Part shown: one piece after another, positions 7,229 through 16,851 of the stretch | How positions within the stretch are numbered: the first letter of the stretch is position 1 | Layout of the letters: the number at the start of each line of letters is the position of its first letter | Made by a program: the position numbers and the translations under genes | The notes under the pieces: generated by a model | Told to the model about the DNA's origin: nothing | Seen by the model: only the letters and a program-made list of their open reading frames with translations | Database searches by the model: none | Source: a virus | Virus record (IMG/VR): IMGVR_UViG_3300044641_006011 | Location: 1 to 64,000 of that record | Length of the DNA: 64,000 bases | Reading direction: 5' to 3' (one strand)

Positions 7229-7810
7229 TTAAATTTCTGGTTTTGAATAGACAAAACAATTTTTAAAGCATGTTTGAAAATCTGTCAGTGCTTCATTTAC
7301 TGCTCGTTTAACTCCAGGAAAATAATCTTCACCCTCATAAAAATAATCATGACCAGCAAAAACTCCTCCAGGTTTTACTTTTGGAAGCCATACTTTAATA
7401 TCATTTTTAACATCTTCATATTCATGTGATGCATCAATAAAAACAAAATCTAAAGAATTATCTTCAAATTGTTTTGAAGCTTCAACTGATGTAGATTTAA
7501 TAGGTTTAATATAATCCTTTACTGGAGAAATATTTTGCAAAAATACTTCATATAAAGTTTCGAGTTCTTTAGAAAAAATTTTACTGTTTTTATGATCTTC
7601 CCCACCTTCCCATGTATCTACACAATAAAAATCAATATTTTTTTCAGAATTAACAATTTCGACTGCCATATATGCTGAAGATCTTCCTTTCCAAGATCCG
7701 ACTTCAACAAATTTACTACCAGATGGAAAATATTCAACTATTTGTGAATATAATTCACCATAATTAAACCAGTTTTCACCAAACTGAGGACCTTCATAAA
7801 AATGCTTCAT
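7229..7810 (-). CDS. class I SAM-dependent methyltransferase
   Basis: 193 residues. FVEVGSWKGRSSA near 34-46 is the SAM-binding motif I; FYCVDTWEG gives the acidic ribose contact; DFVFIDASHEYEDV and PGGVFAGHDYF fit the Methyltransf_24 family. It probably methylates a sugar hydroxyl on the glycan made here. An AT-rich spacer of 31 nt separates it from the upstream gene. Confidence 0.82.
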   Translation of the reverse strand: MKHFYEGPQFGENWFNYGELYSQIVEYFPSGSKFVEVGSWKGRSSAYMAVEIVNSEKNIDFYCVDTWEGGEDHKNSKIFSKELETLYEVFLQNISPVKDYIKPIKSTSVEASKQFEDNSLDFVFIDASHEYEDVKNDIKVWLPKVKPGGVFAGHDYFYEGEDYFPGVKRAVNEALTDFQTCFKNCFVYSKPEI

Positions 7811-7841
7811 TTTTTTAATCTAAATAAGTTACTTTTTTGTT

Positions 7842-8660
7842 TTAATATTTATGTAAATATGTAAGATATAGATAATCATCTATAATATTACTATTTTTAA
7901 TAATTTCAAAATTTTCTTTAACTGCATCTAATTTATCATAATATAACTCTGGTGTCAAGATTGATATATCAAAATCATCAGTCAAAGTAATAATACCATC
8001 CGAATTAAATATTTTTCCAATATCTGGAGCACCATGATAAATTGGTATTGTTCCTGTTGCAAAACAATCTTGTATTTTTTCTGAAAAATAAGTTTCATAA
8101 CTACAGTTTTCAATAGCAACAGAAAACATGTAATCTTTTAATCCATCTTCCTTATATGAAATTTGATTAAATCCAATTCCATATAAATCAACTTTATCCT
8201 TTAATTTTTCAACCCATTTTAGTCTATATAAATGCCCCTGACACATAATCTTATTGGAAGAAATCATAGAAACTAATTTAGTTTTTTGATATATTTTTGG
8301 TTGAATTATCCAAGTTCCAAATTGATAAACAGATTTAAATTTTTCATGAAGTTCTAACAATTCTTTATTAAAAGTAAAAATTGCATCATAATTTTCTACA
8401 TATTTTAGATAATTGTTTTTAACATCTTGAAAAATATTTGGATAAATTTCAGTTGGTTCATATATCCATCCATATTTTTTTAAACTTTTTTTATCATTAA
8501 TTCCAAAAGACAATGCTTGATCAACATAAAATGTTTCTTCAGCAGATCCGTCAGTAACCCATTCTACATATTTTGTCGCATTATTTAAGATAGATGAATT
8601 TTTAACTCCATTTTCATAATGATTCCAACATGCACCTACAATATTGTATCTTTTTTTCAT
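7842..8660 (-). CDS. GT10-like fucosyltransferase
   Basis: 272 residues. The C-terminal half has FSEKIQDCFATGTIPIYHGAPDI, the GT10 (alpha-1,3/1,4-fucosyltransferase) donor-binding signature, followed by the NSDGIITL block. With the two GT11 enzymes it makes a third candidate user of GDP-fucose. The N-terminal half is divergent and AT-rich. Fucose as donor is family-based inference. Confidence 0.75.
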   Translation of the reverse strand: MKKRYNIVGACWNHYENGVKNSSILNNATKYVEWVTDGSAEETFYVDQALSFGINDKKSLKKYGWIYEPTEIYPNIFQDVKNNYLKYVENYDAIFTFNKELLELHEKFKSVYQFGTWIIQPKIYQKTKLVSMISSNKIMCQGHLYRLKWVEKLKDKVDLYGIGFNQISYKEDGLKDYMFSVAIENCSYETYFSEKIQDCFATGTIPIYHGAPDIGKIFNSDGIITLTDDFDISILTPELYYDKLDAVKENFEIIKNSNIIDDYLYLTYLHKY

Positions 8661-9616
8661 AATCCTAACTTTTGACAGATTTTTTCAACGAGTTTTATTT
8701 CATAATCTTTACCATCCTGCATACCAATTCCCCACACATTATGATTAATATTATGTATTGTATTATAAGTTAAATGCAATGAGAAACCATTATCTACATA
8801 AAATGTTTTTTTATTAAATTGTTCTTTAAACATATTAAATTGAACTTCGTCAAATGCATCATATGCAGGCATTTCTAAAACCTTTTTCCAATCACTAGTC
8901 TTAATAAAAAATACACTATTTGTATAGTATGGGCAAGTAAATTCTTTGATAGAATAATCTTGTATGCTCAACATTTTATCAAAATTATCCATTATATAAT
9001 CATTTAAAATAACCTGAGCATCTGCACAAATTCTAATAGGATGAATTCCTTTGTAGTGGTGATTTATTTTTTCTACGCCATTATAAAATGCCACAGAATC
9101 CCAAAGGTTAGTATTAATTGTATGCTCATTTAAAGAAGAATAATCTGCACCCCAAAGACCGTTAGGCATATTTCTTGCCAAAAAATCTTTAAAAATTTTT
9201 TCTTTAACATCTTCATCACCAATGAATGAATCAATAAATTGATCAACTAAAGGAATATTATTTGATAATAAAGGTGCTAAAGCAAAGTTTTCATCGGAGT
9301 CAAGAATATCAATATTTTCAATAATATAATCCCAAACATGATTATTGATAAAACAATCTTCATCAAGTTTCACAGAATATTTTGTATCTTCAGATATTGC
9401 ATAATTAATTTTTTCCATATAATTCATTCCTCCGTGAGGAAATGAAATTAAATTAGTTTCAATATCATCTAATGCTTGCCATTCTGGAGTCTCCGATGCA
9501 AGGATGTTTACTCTAATTTTATATTTATTTTCTGGTTTAATTTTGTTTAAAAAATATTCAGTTATTTTCCAAAATTCTATTGGTCTATTATGAGACAAAT
9601 AATTGATAGTAATCAT
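8657..9616 (-). CDS. putative GT-A glycosyltransferase
   Basis: 319 residues, starting MITINYLSHNRPIEFWKI, like the first strand of GT2-type enzymes, with YSVKLDEDCFI (DxD-like) near residue 110-120. The middle part (NGLWGADYSSLN) fits no family I can name. It overlaps both neighbours by 4 nt. Confidence 0.6.
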   Translation of the reverse strand: MITINYLSHNRPIEFWKITEYFLNKIKPENKYKIRVNILASETPEWQALDDIETNLISFPHGGMNYMEKINYAISEDTKYSVKLDEDCFINNHVWDYIIENIDILDSDENFALAPLLSNNIPLVDQFIDSFIGDEDVKEKIFKDFLARNMPNGLWGADYSSLNEHTINTNLWDSVAFYNGVEKINHHYKGIHPIRICADAQVILNDYIMDNFDKMLSIQDYSIKEFTCPYYTNSVFFIKTSDWKKVLEMPAYDAFDEVQFNMFKEQFNKKTFYVDNGFSLHLTYNTIHNINHNVWGIGMQDGKDYEIKLVEKICQKLGL

Positions 9617-10404
9617 TTCATGTATTCTCTTCTAATATAATTTTTGAGCGGACAATCTTTACTATAGTTAGTTCTTTTTACACTATAATATCCATCTTTA
9701 TATTTTTTATCAATTTGGGATTCAGTAAGAAAATGAGTTCTTTCATAATTTGAAGGATCATAAGATCCAAAGTGTTTTGGAAATTCCCATGGTTGACCAG
9801 AAAGAAGAGCCATATATCCAGGAAAAACACTTATCATATCTTCATTTGGATATAAATTAACACATGTATCAATATGTTCTTTAGCAAGTATCATTGCTTC
9901 ATTTGTCAAAGCAAGACACTCCCAATTAGAAGCCATAGGAGTTATTTGAATATTATATAATTTATACAAATCATTTCTATCCCATCTTCCATGATATTGA
10001 TTTAATGGGAATCCAATAACATCTTTACTAAATTTATATCCATTATAAAATTCATGCCAATTATTTTCCACATTATAGAAAGTAACATAATTAACTCCCT
10101 TTTCAAATTCTATTTTATTAATAAAATATTGATTGGCAGATACTAAACAAAAATGATCAAACGAATTAATTTCTTCATTTGTCAATGATCTCAAAATTTG
10201 TTCATAAGCACCAAAAATAAAACTAGAATGATTAAGAACTCCAGGCATATGACGAGTTCTTACCTTTAGATGATCAATAGTTGGATGATTAACAATAAAA
10301 TCACAATTATCATGAAAATAATTAATATTTTCAATCATATCATTTAAATCATCTACAGTTTGCACTAAAGAATGTGCAAAGATAATAAAGCAACACCTAT
10401 TCAT
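9613..10404 (-). CDS. putative glycosyltransferase, unclassified
   Basis: 263 residues, starting MNRCCFIIFAHSLVQTV. The short FIIFAHS-type start, the DNLNDMI helix and a later NEAM region faintly recall GT14-like enzymes, but no catalytic motif is clear. It sits in the middle of the glycan run with 4-nt overlaps, so a role in the same glycan is likely. Confidence 0.5.
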   Translation of the reverse strand: MNRCCFIIFAHSLVQTVDDLNDMIENINYFHDNCDFIVNHPTIDHLKVRTRHMPGVLNHSSFIFGAYEQILRSLTNEEINSFDHFCLVSANQYFINKIEFEKGVNYVTFYNVENNWHEFYNGYKFSKDVIGFPLNQYHGRWDRNDLYKLYNIQITPMASNWECLALTNEAMILAKEHIDTCVNLYPNEDMISVFPGYMALLSGQPWEFPKHFGSYDPSNYERTHFLTESQIDKKYKDGYYSVKRTNYSKDCPLKNYIRREYMK

Positions 10405-10739
10405 CTCTTATATGCAGTAATTGATAAAATTTTATTTTCTTCAGAAAATTCAATAAAGTCTACAACATTAAGATGTTCTATTTTACCATTAACAATTACT
10501 TCTATATTAATTTCAGATGCTGTTGTATTTCCATCTGAACAAATTTTAATTGGAGTTACGGTAATCTTATCTACAGAATCAAAAATATTTTGATTTGCTT
10601 TAATGACTTCTTCTTTTCCAAACTTTTCAATATCCCAGTCTTTTAAAACTATATTATTATCAAATAATTGAGAAAGTTTATTAATATCTTTATTAGAAAA
10701 AATTTTAAAATATTCAGTTGTAATTTGACATAGATTCAT
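10401..10739 (-). CDS. NTF2/SnoaL-like small protein
   Basis: A 112-residue protein using the ATG at 10739 (MNLCQITTEY); a TTG 12 nt upstream is also possible. The pattern YFKIFSNKDINKLSQLFDNNIVLKDWD followed by beta strands ending in VVDFIEFSEENKILSITAYK is typical of NTF2-like cone folds. Members are isomerases, cyclases or binding domains; here a sugar-ring or lipid-linked substrate is possible but unproven. Confidence 0.65.
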   Translation of the reverse strand: MNLCQITTEYFKIFSNKDINKLSQLFDNNIVLKDWDIEKFGKEEVIKANQNIFDSVDKITVTPIKICSDGNTTASEINIEVIVNGKIEHLNVVDFIEFSEENKILSITAYKR

Positions 10740-10741
10740 AA

Positions 10742-11524
10742 TTATTGCCAATTAAGTTCCCACCATGTATGTATACCTCTACTATTAGTATCAATTCCAT
10801 AACTATCCAACAATTCTTTTAATGTAGGATACTTTCCAAAATTCCAAAGACCTTCGGAAAGAGCGTGCATATGAGGAAAAAATAATGAGGTTGTTGTTCT
10901 TTTATTTACAATATCTTTTTCACCTTGAATACTATATGCATTTTTACGTCTCATAAATTCTAAGCAATCAACGTCTTCATTTTGATTTTTTCTTTTTTTC
11001 AGTTTCTCAGTAAATTCTTCAAAAACTTTTTTATTCCATATAGCAGGTTGAAATATATGACTATCTTCTCTATAAAAGTAAAATCCTTCGTATTTACTTT
11101 CTATTCCAAATTCTTTTGGGTTAGTTGTGTCATAGAGTCTCCTAGTCACTCTGGTATGATCAGAATTGATATAACTTAAGAGAAATCCACAGTTAACTTC
11201 ATCCATAAATTCAGTCATATCGTCAATGATATTACCATATACGTAATTAGTTGGCAACCAATCTTCATGAATAAAAAGAACATACTTACTTTCAAATTGT
11301 TTTAAAAGTTGATTAACTTTTTCTGTCCAAATCAAATTATCATCATAAGTATGAAGAATCCAGTCACTTGGAATATTGTAATTTGTTATATCAACCAAAG
11401 TATCATTGTATCCAAAATGAACTTCCACATCCACTACATATTTTTGAACTTGACCTATTAATGCTGGCCAAATAAAATCACAATCAGAATGTGTATAGAT
11501 TAGCAAAGGTGTTTTTGATTTCAT
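10742..11524 (-). CDS. putative glycosyltransferase-like protein
   Basis: 260 residues, starting with a LLIYTHSDCDFIWPALIGQ strand and helix. VLFIHEDWLPT near residue 100 looks like a GT-A acidic site. No known family can be named with confidence. It is 2 nt after its upstream neighbour in the run. Confidence 0.5.
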   Translation of the reverse strand: MKSKTPLLIYTHSDCDFIWPALIGQVQKYVVDVEVHFGYNDTLVDITNYNIPSDWILHTYDDNLIWTEKVNQLLKQFESKYVLFIHEDWLPTNYVYGNIIDDMTEFMDEVNCGFLLSYINSDHTRVTRRLYDTTNPKEFGIESKYEGFYFYREDSHIFQPAIWNKKVFEEFTEKLKKRKNQNEDVDCLEFMRRKNAYSIQGEKDIVNKRTTTSLFFPHMHALSEGLWNFGKYPTLKELLDSYGIDTNSRGIHTWWELNWQ

Positions 11525-11526
11525 GG

Positions 11527-12174
11527 TTAAATATAATTATCTTTAGAATAATTGTGTAAATGTCTTTCATATACATTTATATTGGAATTCCAAAGGCTTT
11601 TTAATTTCCCATTTCCCATTCCAATCCAAAATTCGCAGTTGTGACGTATAGAAAGTATAGGAGGAGTTTTGGGAAATTTAATTTCATTAATGGTGGGAAG
11701 TTTTTTAATATAAGAAGAATTTGCCCACCAAAAATTTCCAGAATAATGTAGTGCTGGATCATTTACTAAATCTACTCCGCAGGAATCATATTCATCTAAT
11801 AAATCAAAACACTTTTGATATTGACAGACGTTAAAGTAAGTCATATACTTTCTCCAATCAATAATACATTGATTATCTGGGGTCGTAACACCCTTTGTAT
11901 GAATATAAAGTATCTTATAATTTTCTTCAGAATAATCAGAAAAAAATTTTATTTTGTCTAATGTAAAAAATTCACCAGAATTTATATCCGAATCCTGATA
12001 AATTCTAATCTTATCATTTAGTTGAACGTTCAAATCTCCTTGACCAACTATACATAAATTAATAGTTTCCACATTATCTATAAGATTTGACTCTACAAAT
12101 TGAGTATAGATCTCATCAAATATTTCTTGATATTCTCCAATTGTTGCTATATGGAAATAAATTATATTTTTCAT
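11527..12174 (-). CDS. putative polysaccharide glycosyltransferase-like protein
   Basis: 215 residues. ILYIHTKGV and the later HYSGNFWWANSSYI are blocks common in uncharacterised proteins beside glycan glycosyltransferases. It overlaps no neighbour but is separated by only 1-2 nt on each side. Donor and acceptor unknown. Confidence 0.55.
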   Translation of the reverse strand: MKNIIYFHIATIGEYQEIFDEIYTQFVESNLIDNVETINLCIVGQGDLNVQLNDKIRIYQDSDINSGEFFTLDKIKFFSDYSEENYKILYIHTKGVTTPDNQCIIDWRKYMTYFNVCQYQKCFDLLDEYDSCGVDLVNDPALHYSGNFWWANSSYIKKLPTINEIKFPKTPPILSIRHNCEFWIGMGNGKLKSLWNSNINVYERHLHNYSKDNYI

Positions 12175-12175
12175 A

Positions 12176-12865
12176 TCAAGTTAAAACTATACTCAATTTT
12201 TGAATTGTTTCTTGATCAGCAATACCATAAGCAACTTCTTTTTGCCTAAGTAATTTAACTTCAGAATCTTCATTCATTTTAAATTCATACTCATGTCGAA
12301 CCTGAGATGACCACAATACATCCTCACCCTGACCCCAAATAAGTTGCTCATTTAAAGGATATTTTAGCATAACTTGTTTCTTTGCTACCCAGTATGCTCC
12401 AGAAAAGTACATATGCTTTTTAAATCTTTTCTCATCATATGGAAGAATACATTTTTTATCCGGACCAACAATTTGCATAATTGTAGGATTATCCCACATA
12501 CAAATGCACCAATCACGATAGCGAGTTCCATCATGATTTGTAATACGACTCATACACAAATCAAAATCATTTCCAAATTCTAAAAATGACTTATACCAAT
12601 CATCAGTAAGAACCACATAATCATGAAGGTAAACAACGTTTTCAAACTTAGCAACATTTGTAATTATATTTTTCTTTCTGGTAATCCATTTAGGAATATG
12701 TTCATCATTAAACTGAACTACTCTAGTTTTTTTTCTAGAAACTTTCGAATTTCCAACTATTATAATTTCATAAGTAGGAATATTTTGCTTTTCAATACTA
12801 TCAATAATAATGTTGATATTTTCATCCTCTGTTCCAGAAGTAATAATGCCAAAAGTAAATTCCAT
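12176..12865 (-). CDS. GT2-type glycosyltransferase
   Basis: 229 residues. It begins FTFGIITSGTEDENINIIID, then IPTYEIIIVGNS, NIITNVAKFENVVYLHDYVVLTDDW, the standard GT2 order of donor strand, Asp and DxD-like acidic site. SGAYWVAKKQV and the following QLIWGQGEDVLWSSQ resemble the ED acceptor site. Likely adds one sugar to the phage-encoded glycan. Confidence 0.72.
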   Translation of the reverse strand: MEFTFGIITSGTEDENINIIIDSIEKQNIPTYEIIIVGNSKVSRKKTRVVQFNDEHIPKWITRKKNIITNVAKFENVVYLHDYVVLTDDWYKSFLEFGNDFDLCMSRITNHDGTRYRDWCICMWDNPTIMQIVGPDKKCILPYDEKRFKKHMYFSGAYWVAKKQVMLKYPLNEQLIWGQGEDVLWSSQVRHEYEFKMNEDSEVKLLRQKEVAYGIADQETIQKLSIVLT

Positions 12866-12870
12866 TTTAT

Positions 12871-13668
12871 TTACCGATATCCTTTTTTAAACGTGTCGTT
12901 TGAGCGTCCATCAGATCTTATTAAGTAATATAAAAAATCAATCCTTTTAACATAATTTTCTATTTCTTTCGCATCTTTTTCGTAAGATTCATTATACTCA
13001 GGATTTATTTTCAAATCCACAAAATCATCAAAACTGAGTCCATGTTTAATTTTTTTAAGATACAATAATAAAAGATGATGTTGGTCTACAGAATATTTTC
13101 CATAACATCCATATTTTAAATTTTCATCAACTAAAGATTCCAAATTTAAAATTAAATCAGAATAATAATCAATAAGTTTTGATGATGATATACAAAACCA
13201 ATCCGCAAATCCAAATGCGTCGTTGGTAATATTGAAGCAAGATGTATCAATAATTGATAAATCCAATGGTTCGCAAATTTTCAGATCACATCTAGTTCTA
13301 ATAGAAATATCAAAACTAAAATTTTTATTTTCAAATTCTTTTTTTAATTTATTACATTCATTCACAGAAGTATATTGTCCGTGCGTTCTATCATCATTAT
13401 TGACCAATATTGGATTTTTATTTTTAGTAATAGATAATTTTTCTAAATTAATAATATCTAATATTTTTTGACTTTCTGTATTATGAGTATGATAAACAGT
13501 TCCATCATGATTCCAATCCAAAAAATTCCAAGTGTGCATAAAAAACTTGAAATCATATTCAGGATTTATTTTTATTAAATTTTCCTCCATACCTTCAACA
13601 ACTTGTTGAAGAGATTCATAAGATCTAACATGCCCACTTAAAAGAACCGCAACTTTATTTTTATTCAT
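12871..13668 (-). CDS. putative LPS-synthesis protein, WavE-like
   Basis: 265 residues. The start (NKVAVLLSGHVRSYES) and FKFFMHTWNF are seen in WavE-like and related sugar transferases of LPS clusters. FDISIRTRCDLKI may be the acidic site. Four-nt overlap with the gene downstream. Assignment is by faint pattern only. Confidence 0.5.
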   Translation of the reverse strand: MNKNKVAVLLSGHVRSYESLQQVVEGMEENLIKINPEYDFKFFMHTWNFLDWNHDGTVYHTHNTESQKILDIINLEKLSITKNKNPILVNNDDRTHGQYTSVNECNKLKKEFENKNFSFDISIRTRCDLKICEPLDLSIIDTSCFNITNDAFGFADWFCISSSKLIDYYSDLILNLESLVDENLKYGCYGKYSVDQHHLLLLYLKKIKHGLSFDDFVDLKINPEYNESYEKDAKEIENYVKRIDFLYYLIRSDGRSNDTFKKGYR

Positions 13669-14144
13669 TCATATACCTCAGATTTTAAATAAAAAGAATA
13701 ATCACTACAAATACCATGACAATTAAATGCTCGCAAATCGCTAAAAGTTTCAACTGGCATATTCCATTCTGGCATAACAATTACTGATCTGGGTGTATAT
13801 GATTTTCCGGGATAAGTCCAAATATAATTTTTACTTGTCAAAGTAAAATCATCCTCTTGATGCCAAAAATAATTATAACCACCAGTTTTACTTACAAAAT
13901 GATTGAGAGCATCAATATTTTTACAATGAATCCATAAATTATCCATATGTTGTGCTAACCAATATGGAGTAACAATATACTGAGGTTCATCATGACCAAG
14001 ATAAAAATTATTATCAAAAGTATCATAACGAATATCAATCTCTACATCATATCCTTCGGAAATTGCTGCCTCAATATATTCTGGACGATTTTCTTGTAAT
14101 GGATTTGGTCCATCAATATTTCCACGATGAGCGATCAGTTTCAT
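13665..14144 (-). CDS. glycerophosphodiester phosphodiesterase-like protein
   Basis: 159 residues. LIAHRGN (3-9), ENRPEYIEAAISEGYDVEIDIR and YLGHDEPQ are the GDPD core: the two His, and the ExD metal ligands. At about 160 residues it is shorter than usual GDPDs (about 240), so the barrel is incomplete or minimal. Family members split glycerophosphodiesters such as glycerophosphocholine. Beside nucleotidyltransferase and kinase domains it may help make an activated phospho-decoration. Confidence 0.72.
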   Translation of the reverse strand: MKLIAHRGNIDGPNPLQENRPEYIEAAISEGYDVEIDIRYDTFDNNFYLGHDEPQYIVTPYWLAQHMDNLWIHCKNIDALNHFVSKTGGYNYFWHQEDDFTLTSKNYIWTYPGKSYTPRSVIVMPEWNMPVETFSDLRAFNCHGICSDYSFYLKSEVYE

Positions 14145-15511
14145 CCTTTATAGTGCTCCAAGAAATAGTTTAAATCTTCTGGTGTACCAATTCCCCACAT
14201 TTTATCAATATCTTTGATCCGAACTTTCTTACCATCTTGGATTGCCTCATTGAAGACTGGGCAGACATAGAACTCATTATTAGTCCTGATGTCCTTCTCA
14301 ATCATTTGCTCGGCATACTTTACATAATCAGAACCCTTCTTCCAGAAATAGATACCGACTGTTGCATTGTTACTAATTGGTTTCTTTTCGGCAACCTCAG
14401 ATACAAAACCATCCTCACCAACTTTAGCATAAGACCATTTAGGATGAGTTGCCTCGAAACTAACGATACCACCATCAATACCATCAGCATTAAAGGCGTA
14501 AAGGCACTCGTTACTATTCCATTCAACAAACTGATCAGAGTTTGCCATTACTAATGGATGGTCATTATTGATTAATTCTTTGGCAAGGAGAGTGGTACAA
14601 GCAGCACCTTCTGTAATTCCATCTACCTGAACAATATTGCAGTTAGGAGCAATTAGATTAAGTAAATATTGAAGACTATACTTTTCATAGTGTTCTTTCT
14701 GAACAATAAAAATATAATTTGCTTCAATATTCAAGTTCTCAACCACTACTTGAATCATAGGTTTGCCATTAACTTCAATTAATGGTTTGGGAAACGTATA
14801 TCCAGCACTGGCGAATCTACTACCAGCACCTGCCATAGGAATAAGAACATTCATTTTATCAGATTTCCAAGGTACAATAGTGTGTTTTTTAGATGCAAAT
14901 ATTTCAAATACTTTATTAATTTTTTCTTGGTTTAAATCATCTCTATTTTCAATAGCAATCAAATGCGATTTACTGTCTAAAGCACCTTGTCTACCAATGT
15001 GACTATCTTCAAAAATTACAGTATCTTTTGGAAGTGCATTGCAGGCAATCATACACTTCCAATACATCTCTGGAAATGGTTTATTGCGAGTAACATCTTC
15101 ATTACTTACATAATAATCAACAAACTCTAATACTCCCAACTTAAGTAGAACAAGTTTAACAGTATTACGAATACTATTACTAGCAACCGCAACTTGATAT
15201 CCTCGTTGCTTAAGTTGTTGGAAGTAATGCATTAATTCATAATCATACTCTAAATCGGAAAAGATTTCAAGAGTTTCTTTTTGTTTATCTTCCCATATTT
15301 TTTGTTGTTTATCTGTTGGAAGTCCTTTCTTCTCAGTAAGAATCGCAAGTTTTCTTGAAGTAGGAAGACCATCATAAAGACTTAAATGTTCTTCTCTACT
15401 AATCACATAATCCCAAGAAACATTTCCTAAAGCACGATTAAGTGCTTCATAATGCATTTCTCTACTATCAATAAGAACTCCATCGAGATCAAAAATTACT
15501 AACTTATTCAT
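14141..15511 (-). CDS. fusion: HAD phosphatase + sugar/small-molecule nucleotidyltransferase
   Basis: 456 residues in two parts. Residues 1 to about 215 are a HAD-family phosphatase or mutase (IFDLDGVLIDS with the DxD nucleophile, then VASNS, and FEDSHIGRQGA). Residues from about 220 are an NTP-transferase (VLIPMAGAGSRFAS, then FPKPLIEVNGKPMI), the Rossmann-like core that makes NDP-sugars. Joining the two suggests one pathway: removal or transfer of a phosphate, then nucleotide activation. It overlaps the next HAD gene by 8 nt. Confidence 0.85.
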   Translation of the reverse strand: MNKLVIFDLDGVLIDSREMHYEALNRALGNVSWDYVISREEHLSLYDGLPTSRKLAILTEKKGLPTDKQQKIWEDKQKETLEIFSDLEYDYELMHYFQQLKQRGYQVAVASNSIRNTVKLVLLKLGVLEFVDYYVSNEDVTRNKPFPEMYWKCMIACNALPKDTVIFEDSHIGRQGALDSKSHLIAIENRDDLNQEKINKVFEIFASKKHTIVPWKSDKMNVLIPMAGAGSRFASAGYTFPKPLIEVNGKPMIQVVVENLNIEANYIFIVQKEHYEKYSLQYLLNLIAPNCNIVQVDGITEGAACTTLLAKELINNDHPLVMANSDQFVEWNSNECLYAFNADGIDGGIVSFEATHPKWSYAKVGEDGFVSEVAEKKPISNNATVGIYFWKKGSDYVKYAEQMIEKDIRTNNEFYVCPVFNEAIQDGKKVRIKDIDKMWGIGTPEDLNYFLEHYKG

Positions 15512-15881
15512 ATAAAAATTTTATAATAGTTTCTTTTGTAATGTTAGAAGAATTTAATGCTTTATCATCGACCAATAAATCATAATGAATTTTTCCCATT
15601 ACAAGTTGATCGTACTTCAAACCCCAATCATTTAATTGTTGAATTGTTTTGGAATATAACTCACTATAGATAAGAGATACATTTCCTTTATATTGAGACA
15701 TTCCTCTTGCAGTATATATAACTATTTTATTACCCTGCTCATATAGAAAATTAACCAGATCAATTATAGATTGATCTGGTTCACAATAGTTATATTTGTT
15801 TGGACCTAAATTCTCATATCTATTAGAACGAGAACAAATGACATCATCCAAATCAAATGCAATAGTTTTTAGTTTGCTCAT
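15504..15881 (-). CDS. HAD-superfamily phosphatase, capsule type
   Basis: 125 residues. IAFDLDDVICS (6-16) is the HAD nucleophile motif, KIVIYTARG the second motif with Thr, and GKIHYDLLVDDKA the Asp pair. Size and sequence fit the small capsule-biosynthesis phosphatases. It overlaps its upstream neighbour by 29 nt. Confidence 0.78.
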   Translation of the reverse strand: MSKLKTIAFDLDDVICSRSNRYENLGPNKYNYCEPDQSIIDLVNFLYEQGNKIVIYTARGMSQYKGNVSLIYSELYSKTIQQLNDWGLKYDQLVMGKIHYDLLVDDKALNSSNITKETIIKFLYE

Positions 15882-16851
15882 GTAATAATTTTAATTGAGA
15901 AGAAATTCTTTTTTGAATTTTTTTGTCGGCATTGGGAAAATGAACTTTAATTTTTTCTATAAATTCATTGTCTGAGAGTACATAGTGGCAACAGGTCATA
16001 ATTAATTGTTCTTTAGATATCCTATTAATATCAACAATCCATTTTTTCCACTTACCAGAATTATAACATATTTGATATAGAATTTCAAATAAACCAGAAT
16101 CTTGTTTACAAGAATCAAGATAAAATTCAGATTCAATCTGTCCATATTCTGGAGCAATATTAATAGCGTCTAATCCCGATTGAAATCTAGTTTCAACATC
16201 AAAAGACTCCGTTAGATAATCTCCATTATGTTCTTTACTCATTAAATCAAAACTTTTAACTACTTCAATAAAATTTTTTAATCTATTATTATTAAAGTTA
16301 CCAATATTAGTTCTAGTAGAAAGATCTAATCTCGTTCCAGATTGAACAACAGCATATTTAATTTGACCAAATTGTTCAGCAGTTAAAGATAATTTTAAAA
16401 ACTCTAGAAACCAAAAAAGTTCATCTGGTTCATATTTAAAAATTGCTTCCTCAGTCCCAACTTCATAAATCATATGTGGATTTTGATTCCACATCTTTAC
16501 TACCATTAATCTTGTTTTTTCTGCAGATTGCTCTATTGATTCAGAATCTCTGAAAGGATCAATGTGAATTAAATCAAAATATTTGGCATCATTTTCAAAA
16601 GACTCAATTCCGTCATCAATCAGTTGCCCTTGTTTTGCTCCACCATGATCTCTACAAAGGAAAATATTTGAATTTTTATTTTTCACATATTCGGAAAAAG
16701 TTTTGCTATTCCACCCATTTACATATCCCCCAGAAAAATCAACTTGTCTTCTGGAGGGTATTAATCCAATAGTATATTTTTGACTGTGTTTAATTACACA
16801 GTCAACAACATTTTTACTCATTGGACCAATATAATACTTGGGAAAATTCAT
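15853..16851 (-). CDS. GatZ/KbaZ-like aldolase family protein
   Basis: 332 residues. Several blocks match the tagatose-bisphosphate aldolase subunit family in order: FLCRDHGG (as DHLGP), LIHIDPF (as HLDAS), MIYEVGTEE, YAVVQSGTRLD, EHNGDYLT and DAINIAPEYG. Family members are TIM-barrel proteins acting on ketose bisphosphates, or partners of such aldolases. In this run it may supply or cut a sugar-phosphate precursor. The call rests on motif order, not on a search. Confidence 0.65.
   Translation of the reverse strand: MNFPKYYIGPMSKNVVDCVIKHSQKYTIGLIPSRRQVDFSGGYVNGWNSKTFSEYVKNKNSNIFLCRDHGGAKQGQLIDDGIESFENDAKYFDLIHIDPFRDSESIEQSAEKTRLMVVKMWNQNPHMIYEVGTEEAIFKYEPDELFWFLEFLKLSLTAEQFGQIKYAVVQSGTRLDLSTRTNIGNFNNNRLKNFIEVVKSFDLMSKEHNGDYLTESFDVETRFQSGLDAINIAPEYGQIESEFYLDSCKQDSGLFEILYQICYNSGKWKKWIVDINRISKEQLIMTCCHYVLSDNEFIEKIKVHFPNADKKIQKRISSQLKLLHEQTKNYCI

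Noticed and set aside
5531-8660. Strong AT-rich stretch as an origin or integration hot spot
   Set aside because: Fully coding with intact enzyme motifs; no iterons or att-like repeats seen.
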